A DNA stretch of 64,000 bases from Brevibacterium renqingii. GTDB lineage: Bacteria > Actinomycetota > Actinomycetes > Actinomycetales > Brevibacteriaceae. The position numbers were made by a program, and so were the translations under genes. Location of the stretch: positions 18,000-81,999 of the forward strand of contig NZ_JADBHF010000015.1 in the NCBI RefSeq assembly GCF_017808105.1, in the 5' to 3' direction. The number at the start of each line of letters is the position of its first letter. Position 1 is the stretch's first letter. Shown piece by piece: positions 7,795 to 16,298 of the stretch. The notes beneath the pieces are model-generated. The model was not told the DNA's origin, did not search any database, and worked only from the letters and a program-made list of their open reading frames with translations.

Positions 7795-9516
7795 TTACTG
7801 CGCGGCGGATTCGTCGTCGCGCTGATCGAGCTCCGGGATCATCGGCACACGCTGACCGCGGTCGCGGGCGACCTCGGCGGCACGGTCATAGCCGGCGTCG
7901 ACGTGGCGGATGACGCCCATGCCGGGGTCGTTGGTGAGCAGACGGGCGAGCTTCTGCGCGGCGAGCTCGGTGCCGTCGGCCACGGAGACCTGGCCGGCGT
8001 GGATGGAGCGGCCGATGCCGACGCCGCCGCCGTGGTGAATGGACACCCAGGTGGCACCCGAGGAGGTGTTGACCAGCGCATTGAGCAGCGGCCAGTCGGC
8101 CACGGCGTCCGTGCCATCGAGCATCGACTCGGTCTCGCGGTAGGGGCTGGCGACCGAACCGGAGTCCAGGTGGTCGCGGCCGATGACGATCGGGGCCGAG
8201 ATCTTGCCCTCGGCGACGAGGCGGTTGAACAGCAGACCGGCCTGGTGGCGTTCCTTGTAGCCGAGCCAGCAGATGCGGGCGGGCAGTCCCTCGAACTCGA
8301 CGTATTCCTGCGCTGCGTCGAGCCACGTGTGCAGGTGCTCGTTGTCGGGGAAGAGCTCCTTGAGCGCGGCATCGGTGACTTCGATGTCCTTCGGGTCACC
8401 GGAGAGAGCCACCCAGCGGAACGGTCCGAGGCCCTCGCAGAAGAGCGGTCGGATGTAGGCGGGGACGAAGCCAGGGAATTCGAAGGCGCGGTCGTAGCCG
8501 GCCTTGCGGGCCTCGTCGCGGATCGAGTTGCCGTAGTCGAAGACCTCGGCGCCGCGATCCTGGAACTCGACCATGGCGCGCACGTGCTTGGCCATGGACT
8601 CCTCGGCGCGGATGGTGAACTTCTCGGCGTCCTGCTCGGCCTCGTCGTGCCAGTCATCGACGCTCACGCCGACGGGCAGGTAGGACAGCGGATCGTGGGC
8701 GGAGGTCTGGTCGGTGACGATGTCGACTTCGGCGGCCTCGGGGCGGTCGAGGATCATCGGCAGGATCTCGGCGGCATTGCCGACGAGCCCGACGGACAGT
8801 GCCTGCTTGTTCTTCTTGGCCTCGATGACCTTGTTCAGCGCGGTGTCGAGATCGGTCTCGACCTCGTCGAGGTAGCGCTTGCCCTTGCGGCGGTCGAGGC
8901 GGGTCTTGTCGACGTCGATGATGAGGCAGGCGCCGCCGTTGAGCGTCACGGACAGGGGCTGCGCGCCGCCCATGCCGCCGCAGCCGGCGGTGATGGTCAG
9001 CGTGCCGGCCAGGGTGCCGTCGAAGCGCTTGCGGGCGATGGCGCCGAAGGTCTCGTAGGTGCCCTGGAGGATGCCCTGCGTAGCGATATAGATCCAGGAG
9101 CCGGCCGTCATCTGGCCGTACATCATCAGGCCTTCGGCCTCGAGCTCGCGGAAGTGCTCCCAGTTCGCCCAGTCACCGACGAGGTTCGAGTTCGCGATGA
9201 GCACGCGCGGGGCCCATTCGTGGGTGCGCATGACTCCGACGGGCTTGCCGGACTGGATGAGGAGGGTCTCGTCGTCCTCGAGGTCGTCGAGGGTCTTGAC
9301 GATGGCGTCGTAGGCTTCCCAGGAGCGCGCCGCGCGACCGGTTCCGCCGTAGACGACGAGGTCCTCGGGGCGCTCGGCGACCTCGGGGTCGAGGTTGTTC
9401 ATGAGCATGCGCTTCGGCGCTTCGGTCTGCCAGGACTTCGCGGTGATCTCGGTTCCGCGGTCGGCGCGGATGACCCGGCTCGGGTCGTGCTGGGTGAACG
9501 ACGGCTTGGTGGTCAT
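7795..9516 (-). CDS. hutU: urocanate hydratase HutU
   Basis: Converts urocanate to 4-imidazolone-5-propionate using tightly bound NAD+. 573 residues from the ATG at 9516 ([10 protein letters not shown]), preceded by AAGGAGAACC. Urocanase hallmarks: [21 protein letters not shown] spread around residues 35-55, [39 protein letters not shown], the active-site segment [14 protein letters not shown] with its Cys, and [19 protein letters not shown]. It is transcribed separately from hutIHF, with its own copy of the operator 154 bases upstream of the start. Confidence 0.96.
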   Translation of the reverse strand: MTTKPSFTQHDPSRVIRADRGTEITAKSWQTEAPKRMLMNNLDPEVAERPEDLVVYGGTGRAARSWEAYDAIVKTLDDLEDDETLLIQSGKPVGVMRTHEWAPRVLIANSNLVGDWANWEHFRELEAEGLMMYGQMTAGSWIYIATQGILQGTYETFGAIARKRFDGTLAGTLTITAGCGGMGGAQPLSVTLNGGACLIIDVDKTRLDRRKGKRYLDEVETDLDTALNKVIEAKKNKQALSVGLVGNAAEILPMILDRPEAAEVDIVTDQTSAHDPLSYLPVGVSVDDWHDEAEQDAEKFTIRAEESMAKHVRAMVEFQDRGAEVFDYGNSIRDEARKAGYDRAFEFPGFVPAYIRPLFCEGLGPFRWVALSGDPKDIEVTDAALKELFPDNEHLHTWLDAAQEYVEFEGLPARICWLGYKERHQAGLLFNRLVAEGKISAPIVIGRDHLDSGSVASPYRETESMLDGTDAVADWPLLNALVNTSSGATWVSIHHGGGVGIGRSIHAGQVSVADGTELAAQKLARLLTNDPGMGVIRHVDAGYDRAAEVARDRGQRVPMIPELDQRDDESAAQ

Positions 9517-9865
9517 GGGGTTCTCCTTGTCGCTGTGTCCGACGAGGCGGACCCAGTGGCCCGCTTCATCGCTGCGCCGAGGGATGTCCTCCCCTGCGCT
9601 GTCTGCTCTGACTACACCATCCATTCTGTCGGCTGGGCAGGATTGCGAAAGTGGCTCAAGACAAGTTCTGTCCGATATTTCGGACGGCCCTGGTGCGCGT
9701 CCGCTCCGAGGCGCACACTGGATCCACGCCATGGCAGTGCTCGACCGCGACGATGGGTGGGCTCACGCCAGGCGTTCGTGCCCCGCCGGATGAGAACGCT
9801 CGCACCCGGCCCCACGAGAATGTTCGCGCCCGCCCTACATGCCCCAACCCGCGAGAAGAGGAACG
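9517..9865. other. hutU / reductase divergent intergenic region
   Basis: 349 bases between the divergent hutU and RibD-like gene starts. The only clear element is operator 2 (9670-9685). No credible small gene was found. Confidence 0.6.
9670..9685. promoter_or_regulatory. hut operator palindrome 2
   Basis: GTCCGATATTTCGGAC, identical in all 16 bases to the copy in front of hutI. It lies between divergent hutU (start 9516) and the RibD-like reductase (start 9866), so either or both may be controlled. Confidence 0.8.
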
Positions 9866-10429
9866 ATGAGCCGCATCGTCTATTCCCTGTCCACCTCGCT
9901 CGACGGGTACATCGTCGACGCCGAGGGGCAGTTCGATTGGTCGGTCCCCGACGAAGAGGTCTTCGCTCTCGCCCTGGAGGAGGTGCAGGGACTGAGCGCC
10001 CACCTGCTCGGCCGCCGGCTCTACGAGACGATGGTCTATTGGGAGACTGCGGACCGGGACCCGGATCTCGACTTCGCCGAGGCCGGTTTCGGTCGGCTCT
10101 GGCGGGCGTTGCCGAAGCTCGTCTTCTCGTCGACGCTGACCGAGGTCGTCGGCAATTCCGAGCTGGCGGCAGAACCCCTCGCCGAGGCGGTCGCGCGCCT
10201 CCGCAGCGAACACCCCGATGCCGAGATCGGCATCGGAGGGGCCGGGCTCGCCGCCCAGGCAGCCGATCTCGACCTCATCGATGAGTACCGTATTCGCGTC
10301 CACCCGATCCTCGTCGGCGGCGGCACGCCGTTCTTCGCCCACCACGGAAGACACGCGAACCTCGAACTCCTCGAGTCCCGGACCTTCGCCTCGCAGGTCA
10401 TCTACTTCCGCTACGGCGTCAGACGCTGA
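9866..10429 (+). CDS. RibD C-terminal/dihydrofolate reductase-like protein
   Basis: A 187-residue protein of the RibD-C/DHFR-like fold. The N-terminus RIVYSLSTSLDGYIVD is the NADPH-binding beta-strand typical of YwjB/YyaP-type stand-alone reductases. It also has HLLGRRLYETM, a GIGGAGLAAQA turn and the C-terminal HPILVGGGTPFF. The start at 9866 follows AAGAGGAACG. Stand-alone members are widespread in actinobacteria and mostly uncharacterised; a role in folate or riboflavin synthesis is not implied here. It is divergent from hutU. Confidence 0.85.
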   Translation: MSRIVYSLSTSLDGYIVDAEGQFDWSVPDEEVFALALEEVQGLSAHLLGRRLYETMVYWETADRDPDLDFAEAGFGRLWRALPKLVFSSTLTEVVGNSELAAEPLAEAVARLRSEHPDAEIGIGGAGLAAQAADLDLIDEYRIRVHPILVGGGTPFFAHHGRHANLELLESRTFASQVIYFRYGVRR

Positions 10430-10560
10430 CGCTGCGCCCGAATCGACCCGACGTTTTCCCACGCGAGGCCCTTCGGCCTGTGCCTCCCACGAGCCGAGCC
10501 TCATCGGCCCGCGCGCCTTCGCGTGCCCCAACGCCCGCGGAAGCCTGCAGCCAGATGATT

Positions 10561-10611
10561 TCGCGTCCGGTCGCGAGCAGGATAACTCGCGTCCGGTCGC
10601 GAACAGGATAA
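10561..10611. repeat. two 25-bp direct repeats, 26-bp period
   Basis: TCGCGTCCGGTCGCGAGCAG continues GATAA (10561-10585) and recurs at 10587-10611 with one G-to-A change. It lies in the 432-base intergenic stretch 10430-10861, 250 bases before the LysR gene. The rest of that stretch has no gene, apart from a possible LysR site at 10748. Confidence 0.85.
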
Positions 10612-10747
10612 GGTGGGAGAAGCTCTCCGGAACCACCGGCCCGCCCTCGCTGATGCACCCGCGGAGGGCCTGAGACAAACTGACGGCAGCGTCACCAGCC
10701 GCGGATCGCAGATCACGGCAAATACCCTCCTCACCAAAAGACCGCAG

Positions 10748-10772
10748 TTATTGTTGCCTGCTTGTGCAATAA
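10748..10772. promoter_or_regulatory. possible LysR autoregulatory site
   Basis: An inverted repeat TTATTG-N13-CAATAA lies in a locally AT-rich stretch about 90 bases before the LysR start. Geometry and position fit a LysR-type recognition site overlapping the promoter. Confidence 0.45.
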
Positions 10773-10861
10773 TCTGTAGCAAGCGTCCGGCTCGCCGAAG
10801 ATGAGGCCGACCGCTCAGACGCACGAGCCGAGTCCCTGAGAGAAGAACCCGGAGATCGACC

Positions 10862-11755
10862 ATGGAGCTGCAGCAGATCCGCGCCTTCGTCGCCGTGGCC
10901 GAGGAACTCCACTTCGGTCGCGCCGCCGAACGCCTGGGCATGGCCCAGCCGCCCCTGAGCCGCACGATCCGGGCGCTTGAGGCCGAACTCGGAGCCTCCC
11001 TGTTCCAGCGCACCACCCGCTCGGTCAGCCTCTCACCGGCGGGCAGCGCCCTGCTCGAACCGGCCAAGCACATGCTCGCCACCCAGCAGGCCGCCATCGA
11101 ATCGGTCCACCGCTCCTCCAGCGGACAGGTCGGCCACGTGCGCTTCGGCTACTCCCATCCCTCCTCGCGCGAGCTCGCCGCCGCCCTCGTCGCAGCCTCG
11201 CACGAGAGAAATCCAGGAATCGTCTTCCAACTCGAGTCGACGGTCTACGCCGATGAGGGACTCGAGCGGATCATCGACGGCAGCCTCGATCTTGCACTCG
11301 TCCGCTGGCGCCAGCGTCCTCCGCTGATCGGCGGGCGTCCGGTGGCGATCGAACGCCCCTGCGTCGCCATGCCGAGTTCGCACCGGCTGGCTGGCCGGAA
11401 GACGGTGAATGTCGAGGAGCTCGCCGACGAACCCTTCGTCCTGCTGCCGGCCCGGCCGAACTCGAATCTCCGCGAGACCGCCATGCGTCTGTGCCTCGAC
11501 GCGGGTTTCAATCCGCGTGTGATTCAGGAGGCCCCGGACTCCCAGTCGATCTCCGCGCTCGTCGCCGCCGGCATGGGCGTGACGATCACCTTCGACTCGG
11601 TCGCCGCCGGCTACGACTCACGGATCTCGGCCGTGCCGCTCAATGCCCCGGACGAGATCACCCAGCTCTACCTCGCGCACCGGCTCGACCACCAGGATGC
11701 GGCTCTGGACACCGTCCTCGAAGTCGCCGAGGCAGTGCTGCCGACCGTGCGCTGA
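10862..11755 (+). CDS. LysR-family transcriptional regulator
   Basis: A 297-residue LysR regulator. The N-terminal winged helix is MELQQIRAFVAVAEELHFG followed by RAAERLGMAQPPLSRTIRALE, then the linker helix and a periplasmic-binding-like effector domain (about residues 90-295). The gene is directly upstream, on the same strand, of a class III CoA-transferase and an acyl-CoA dehydrogenase, which it probably controls. The ligand is unknown; in such contexts it is usually a carboxylic acid or its CoA ester. Confidence 0.88.
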   Translation: MELQQIRAFVAVAEELHFGRAAERLGMAQPPLSRTIRALEAELGASLFQRTTRSVSLSPAGSALLEPAKHMLATQQAAIESVHRSSSGQVGHVRFGYSHPSSRELAAALVAASHERNPGIVFQLESTVYADEGLERIIDGSLDLALVRWRQRPPLIGGRPVAIERPCVAMPSSHRLAGRKTVNVEELADEPFVLLPARPNSNLRETAMRLCLDAGFNPRVIQEAPDSQSISALVAAGMGVTITFDSVAAGYDSRISAVPLNAPDEITQLYLAHRLDHQDAALDTVLEVAEAVLPTVR

Positions 11756-11795
11756 GCTCAGGCGCCGACGCCTTCCGACACCTCGGACGAAATCC

Positions 11796-11813
11796 ATACA
11801 GCCACCGTTGTAT
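11796..11813. promoter_or_regulatory. inverted repeat before CoA-transferase gene
   Basis: ATACA-N8-TGTAT lies 30 bases before the CoA-transferase start and 40 bases after the LysR stop. It may be an operator for the LysR protein, or part of a separate promoter for the CoA-transferase/dehydrogenase pair. Confidence 0.35.
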
Positions 11814-11843
11814 TCATGCAGGCCAGCGCCGAGGATGGCACTC

Positions 11844-12983
11844 ATGAACGCAATGAAGCACCTCCTCGCGGGAGTTCGGGTCGTCGATTTCTCCCGCGTT
11901 CTCGCCGGCCCCTACGCCACTGCGATGCTCGCCGATCAGGGCGCCGAAGTCATCAAGATCGAGATGCCCGGTCACGGAGACGATTCCCGACACCTCGGAC
12001 CCTTCACCGGAACCGGGTCGGCCTATTTCACCGGACTCAATCGCGGCAAGCGCTCCATCGAGGCAGATCTCAAAGATCCTGACCACCATGCTCGCCTGCT
12101 TCAGCTCATCGCCGACTGTGATGTCGTCGTCGAGAACTTCCGCCCCGGGGTCGCAGCGAAGCTCGGACTCTCCTACGAGGACGTCAAGGCGATCAAGCCC
12201 GATGTCATCTACGCTTCGATCTCCGGCTTCGGTCAGCACGGCACCCAGTCCCAGCGCCCCGCCTACGACACCGTCATCCAGGCGCTGAGCGGTCTCATGG
12301 CCTCGACCGGCTTCCCCGATGGTTCGCCCACCCGCGTCGGCGAATCCATCGCCGATGTCTCCGCCGGAGTCTTCGCCGCCTTCGGCATCTCCTCTGCCCT
12401 CTTCCACCGTCAGACCACCGGCGAGGGAGCCCACATCGACATTCCCATGCTCGACGTCATGCTCGCGATGCAGCCGACGAACGCCTCGATCCATGCGGCA
12501 GGTTCCGCTCCGGCCAGGGTCGGCAATCGCCATCCCGTCTCGGCCCCCTTCGACACCTACCGGGCCGCCGATGGTCTCATCGTCATCGCCGTGGCCAACG
12601 ACCGGCTCTTCGGAGTCCTCGCCGACTCCCTCGACAAACCCTCCCTTCCCGCCGACCCTCGCTTCGCCACGGATGCGCAGCGCTCGGCCAACGACGAAGC
12701 GCTGCGCACCGAGATCGAAGAGTTCACGACGGGCCACACCGTCGACGAGCTGTGCACGATCTTCGACGCCGCCGGGGTCCCGAACTCCCCCGTCCTCGAC
12801 TACGCCGAGGCTCTCGACGGCCCGATCGGCGCAAGCCGGGATCTCGCCGTCGAGGACGAACGCACCGGGCACGCCTACCTCGGCCATCCGCTCCTCGTCG
12901 ACGGAGTCCGGCCCGCGTCCACGCTGCCGGCGCCCCGCCTCGGCGAACACAATGCCGACTTCAGCGCCGCACCCCGGCACTGA
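11844..12983 (+). CDS. class III (CaiB/BaiF) CoA-transferase
   Basis: A 379-residue family III CoA-transferase that swaps CoA between acyl-CoA and a free carboxylate through an aspartyl anhydride. Visible motifs: GVRVVDFSRVLAGPYATAML, NRGKRSI, VVVENFRPGV, and GESIADVSAGVFAAFG, whose Asp is the expected catalytic residue. The ATG at 11844 is chosen because GAGG lies 9 bases upstream; ATGs at 11835 and 11853 are also in frame. Together with the following acyl-CoA dehydrogenase it forms a carboxylate-activation/oxidation pair like those for glutarate, itaconate or carnitine-type acids. The substrate is not predictable from sequence. Confidence 0.88.
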   Translation: MNAMKHLLAGVRVVDFSRVLAGPYATAMLADQGAEVIKIEMPGHGDDSRHLGPFTGTGSAYFTGLNRGKRSIEADLKDPDHHARLLQLIADCDVVVENFRPGVAAKLGLSYEDVKAIKPDVIYASISGFGQHGTQSQRPAYDTVIQALSGLMASTGFPDGSPTRVGESIADVSAGVFAAFGISSALFHRQTTGEGAHIDIPMLDVMLAMQPTNASIHAAGSAPARVGNRHPVSAPFDTYRAADGLIVIAVANDRLFGVLADSLDKPSLPADPRFATDAQRSANDEALRTEIEEFTTGHTVDELCTIFDAAGVPNSPVLDYAEALDGPIGASRDLAVEDERTGHAYLGHPLLVDGVRPASTLPAPRLGEHNADFSAAPRH

Positions 12984-13088
12984 CCCCTGCCCGACCCCAC
13001 GGGCACTCTCCGACCGAGCCGCCTCGGCGTCGCCCCTCCCTGCCTCCGCCCTCATACCGCACACGATCACCACACCCTAGGAGCACCC

Positions 13089-14228
13089 ATGGCCTTCGAC
13101 ATCACCGCCGACGAACAGGAGATCCTCGACGCCGTCACCCGGATCAGCACGGACGTCCTCGCCCCGCAGGCAGCCGCCACGGATGCGGACGAGCGCGTCG
13201 CCGATGAGACGCTGCAGACACTCGCCGAGGTGGGGGTCATGGGGCTCAACCTGCCCGAGGAGTTCGGCGGGCCGGGCGTGGGTTCGGCGGCGATGAGCCA
13301 GATGGTCGCTGCGGTGACCGAGGCCTGCGCGTCGACGGCGTCGATCGTGACCGCACAGTTCCTCGCCACCGATTCGATCCTGCTCGGCGGGACCGATCGC
13401 CAGCGGCAGGATTGGCTGCCGCGAGCCGCCGCCGGAGAGGTGATCGGGTCCTTCGGGCTGACCGAGCCGGGCGCCGGATCGAATCCGGCGGAGATGTCGA
13501 CGAAGGCCACCCGCGTCGAGGGCGGCTGGCACATCAAGGGCACGAAGTGCTTCATCACGAATGCCGGTTTCGCGGACTTCATCGTCGTCTACGCGAAGAC
13601 GGACACGGAAGCCGGGCACAAGGGGATCAGCGCCTTCATCGTCGATACGAAGGAGGCCCGGGACGGACTGAGCTTCAATCCTCCGGAGAAGACCATGGGC
13701 CTGCGCGGCAGCCCGGTCTACGAATTCGTCATCGATGCCGTCGTTCCCGCCGATGCGCTGCTCGGTGTCGAGGGCGAAGGCTTCACCACAGCGATGCGGG
13801 TGCTCGACCGCGGTCGCATCGAGGTGGCGGCGATGAGTCTGGGCATCTCCAAGGCCGCGCTCGATGCGGCAGTCGCCTGGGCCGGTGAGCGCAGGATCAA
13901 CGGCAAGCCGCTGAATCGCCTGCAGGGCATCGCCTTCAAGCTCGCCGACATGTACACGAAGTACCGTTCGGCGTGGCTGCTGACGATGGACGCCGCCGAG
14001 CAGCGCGACGCCGAGGTGGACTTCACCCTCTCGTCGGCGACGGCCAAACTCGCCGCTTCCGAGGCCGCCGCCTTCATCGCCGACGAAGCCCTGCAGATCC
14101 ACGGCGGCTACGGCTTCACCAGGGACTTCCCGCTCGAGCGATACGTCCGCGATGCGCGGATCTACCGCATCTACGAAGGCTCCTCGGAGATCCAGCGCAC
14201 CATCATCGCCCGTTCGCTGTCGAAGTAG
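13089..14228 (+). CDS. acyl-CoA dehydrogenase
   Basis: A 379-residue FAD acyl-CoA dehydrogenase with complete three-domain architecture. It has the FAD/substrate segment GSFGLTEPGAGSNP, KCFITNAG, GLRGSP, and the C-terminal ALQIHGGYGFTRDFPLERY followed by DARIYRIYEGSSEIQR. The Glu of YEGSSEIQR is the usual catalytic base, as in short-chain and butyryl/glutaryl-type enzymes. It follows the CoA-transferase by 105 bases on the same strand and probably forms an operon with it. Confidence 0.92.
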   Translation: MAFDITADEQEILDAVTRISTDVLAPQAAATDADERVADETLQTLAEVGVMGLNLPEEFGGPGVGSAAMSQMVAAVTEACASTASIVTAQFLATDSILLGGTDRQRQDWLPRAAAGEVIGSFGLTEPGAGSNPAEMSTKATRVEGGWHIKGTKCFITNAGFADFIVVYAKTDTEAGHKGISAFIVDTKEARDGLSFNPPEKTMGLRGSPVYEFVIDAVVPADALLGVEGEGFTTAMRVLDRGRIEVAAMSLGISKAALDAAVAWAGERRINGKPLNRLQGIAFKLADMYTKYRSAWLLTMDAAEQRDAEVDFTLSSATAKLAASEAAAFIADEALQIHGGYGFTRDFPLERYVRDARIYRIYEGSSEIQRTIIARSLSK

Positions 14229-14391
14229 GCGGCGGGGGTCAGGCCTCGCAGACGTTCGGGGCAAGGGCCCACCTCGGCGCGAGGGTCGGGAACGTCGGGC
14301 CCCGGCGCGGGGATCGCACGCGTCGGGCCGCCTCGGCGAGACGTCTCGGCGAATGATCCTGAGGGAATCTATTGTTGGACCTCGCCGATAT

Positions 14392-14407
14392 TTCCGATAT
14401 CTCGGAC
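14392..14407. promoter_or_regulatory. hut operator palindrome 3 (NCS1 permease)
   Basis: TTCCGATATCTCGGAC matches the hut palindrome at 14 of 16 positions. A second, weaker, overlapping copy (12/16) starts at 14383, so this may be a tandem site. It lies 82 bases before the NCS1 permease start and suggests that the permease belongs to the histidine/urocanate regulon. Confidence 0.65.
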
Positions 14408-14488
14408 GGAAAGAGTGATGTGGACCTCGTACCAGCGTGCGCTGCGGTGCCACACTGTTCCTGATTCATAAGTTCAAAGGAGAAATTC

Positions 14489-15919
14489 ATGGCTGGTACA
14501 TCCAGTTCGGGGATCGAAAAACGGTCCATCGAGATGGTGCCCGACGCCGAGCGACACGGGACACCGAAGTCCCAGTTCACGCTGTGGTTCGGGGCCAATA
14601 CGCAGATCACCGCGATCGTCGACGGCGCCCTTGCCGTCGTCTTCGGCGCTGACGCACTGTGGGCCATCGTCGGCCTGCTCATCGGCAATATCATCGGCGG
14701 CATCGTCATGGCTCTGCACTCGGCACAGGGTCCGCAGCTGGGTCTGCCGCAGATGATCTCCTCGCGCGCCCAGTTCGGCATCATCGGCGCGATCATTCCG
14801 CTCGTGCTCGTCGTGCTCATGTACATCGGCTTCGCGTCGACCGGCGCAGTGCTGTCCGGCCAGGCCGTCAACCTCATCATCGGCGTCGAGACCCCCGCCG
14901 TGGGCATCGTCATCTTCGGCGCGCTCACCGCGCTGGTGGCGCTGCTGGGCTACAAATACATCCACGTGCTCGGTCGGATCTCCTCGGTGACCGGTCTGCT
15001 CGGGTTCCTGTTCATCACCTACTGTGTGCTCACTCAGGTCGACGTGCCCGGGCTGATCTCGCACTCTAGCTTCGCGTTCCCCGCGTTCCTCTCAGCGGTC
15101 GCCCTGTCGGTGGGCTGGCAGCTGACCTACGGGCCTTATGTCGCCGATTACTCGCGCTACCTGCCGCGCTCGACCCCGGCGTCGAAGACCTTCTGGTTCA
15201 CCTTCGGCGGCTCGGTCATCGGTTCGCAGTGGTCGATGACGCTGGGAGCTCTCATCGGCGCCGCCGCCATGACGGAGTCGGGCAACCGCTTCGTCGACAA
15301 TCAGGTCGGCTATGTCGGAGACATCGTCGGCGGCGGGGTCTATGCGCTGCTCATCTTCATCGTCATTCTGCTGGGCAAGCTGACCGTCAACACGCTCAAC
15401 GCCTACGGCGCATTCATGTGCACGCTGACGATCCTCACCTCGTTCGGCAACAAGGCGACCATCCGCCGCTGGACCCGGGCGGTCTTCGTCATCGGCATCG
15501 TCACGCTGACCGTCCTCGTCGCCCTGCTGGCCTCGGCGGACTTCCTCGCGAACTTCAAGAACTTCGTGCTCGCCCTGCTCATGGTCTTCACCCCATGGAG
15601 CATCATCAACCTCACCGACTACTACCTGATCTCGAAGGACCGCTTCGACATCCCCGCCTTCTACGACCGCCACGGACGCTACGGCAACTGGAACTGGCGC
15701 GCGCTGCTCTCGTATGGAGTGGGCGTCGTCATCCAGATCCCGTTCCTCGCTCAGTCGTTCTACACCGGCCCGCTCGTTGCGAAGCTCGGCGGCGCGGACA
15801 TCTCGTGGCTCGTGGGCATCGTCGTCACCTTCGTGCTCTACTACGTCCTCATCCGCAATCACGGCGTCGCCCCGAAGGAGACGATCTACCCCGAGGTGGA
15901 GGAGCTCGAACGAGCCTGA
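14489..15919 (+). CDS. NCS1-family (cytosine/purine/hydantoin-type) permease, candidate urocanate or histidine importer
   Basis: A 476-residue membrane protein with about 12 hydrophobic segments. NCS1 features: the N-terminal FTLWFGANTQITAIVDGAL, SRAQFG after TM2, YVADYSRYLP in the central loop, and NLTDYYLISKDRFDIPAFY between late helices. The family imports nucleobases and related heterocycles with Na+ or H+. AAAGGAG precedes the start. CodB-like NCS1 permeases are known in pseudomonad hut loci. Here the upstream match to the hut operator makes uptake of urocanate, histidine or another imidazole plausible (inference). Confidence 0.85.
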   Translation: MAGTSSSGIEKRSIEMVPDAERHGTPKSQFTLWFGANTQITAIVDGALAVVFGADALWAIVGLLIGNIIGGIVMALHSAQGPQLGLPQMISSRAQFGIIGAIIPLVLVVLMYIGFASTGAVLSGQAVNLIIGVETPAVGIVIFGALTALVALLGYKYIHVLGRISSVTGLLGFLFITYCVLTQVDVPGLISHSSFAFPAFLSAVALSVGWQLTYGPYVADYSRYLPRSTPASKTFWFTFGGSVIGSQWSMTLGALIGAAAMTESGNRFVDNQVGYVGDIVGGGVYALLIFIVILLGKLTVNTLNAYGAFMCTLTILTSFGNKATIRRWTRAVFVIGIVTLTVLVALLASADFLANFKNFVLALLMVFTPWSIINLTDYYLISKDRFDIPAFYDRHGRYGNWNWRALLSYGVGVVIQIPFLAQSFYTGPLVAKLGGADISWLVGIVVTFVLYYVLIRNHGVAPKETIYPEVEELERA

Positions 15920-16298
15920 TTCCCGGCGGTCGGCTGCTGGGGGCCGCCGGCCCTGCCGCCACTGCCTCGTCTGCAAGAGAATCATCGACGCCTTGGGGCC
16001 CGTTTCCGACACGGAGACCGGCCCCGAGGCGTCGATGCTCGTTTCGCGGCCGTCGCCTGTGCGCCTCGGCGGGCGGCTCCGACTGGATCTGCAATGGCGC
16101 ATCTCAAGAAACCCCGAGGTTACCAATCGGTTTTACTATCAAGTAATATCAGTGACGCCCGTCACCATACGGGCACCGCACCGCGGGTGGCCTCGCCGAC
16201 GACACCCCTGTCACGCTGGTCCGCACCGCCGCTGTCAGCACCTTCTCACTGACGAGACGCACGACCTCAATGCAGAGATCCACGACAGAACAGGACAC
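15920..16298. other. intergenic region, permease to lipase
   Basis: 379 bases. It contains the strong hairpin at 15984-16036 and then an AT-rich patch (about 16125-16150, with TAATAT). A perfect inverted repeat GTGACG-CC-CGTCAC lies at 16152-16165, 134 bases before the lipase. The last two are a plausible lipase promoter and operator. No gene was seen. Confidence 0.5.
15984..16036 (+). terminator. long hairpin after NCS1 permease
   Basis: The left arm at 15984-16008 begins ATCGACGCCTTGGGGCCC. The right arm at 16012-16036 ends GGCCCCGAGGCGTCGAT. They pair over about 25 bp with two G-T type mismatches and an ACA loop. It is 65 bases after the permease stop. There is no long T-tract. Confidence 0.7.

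Noticed and set aside
7903..10284. A 793-codon open frame on the plus strand opposite hutU
   Set aside because: It is antisense to the well-supported hutU and to other genes, with Gly/Asp/Val-rich shadow composition and no domain. High GC leaves such frames open by chance.
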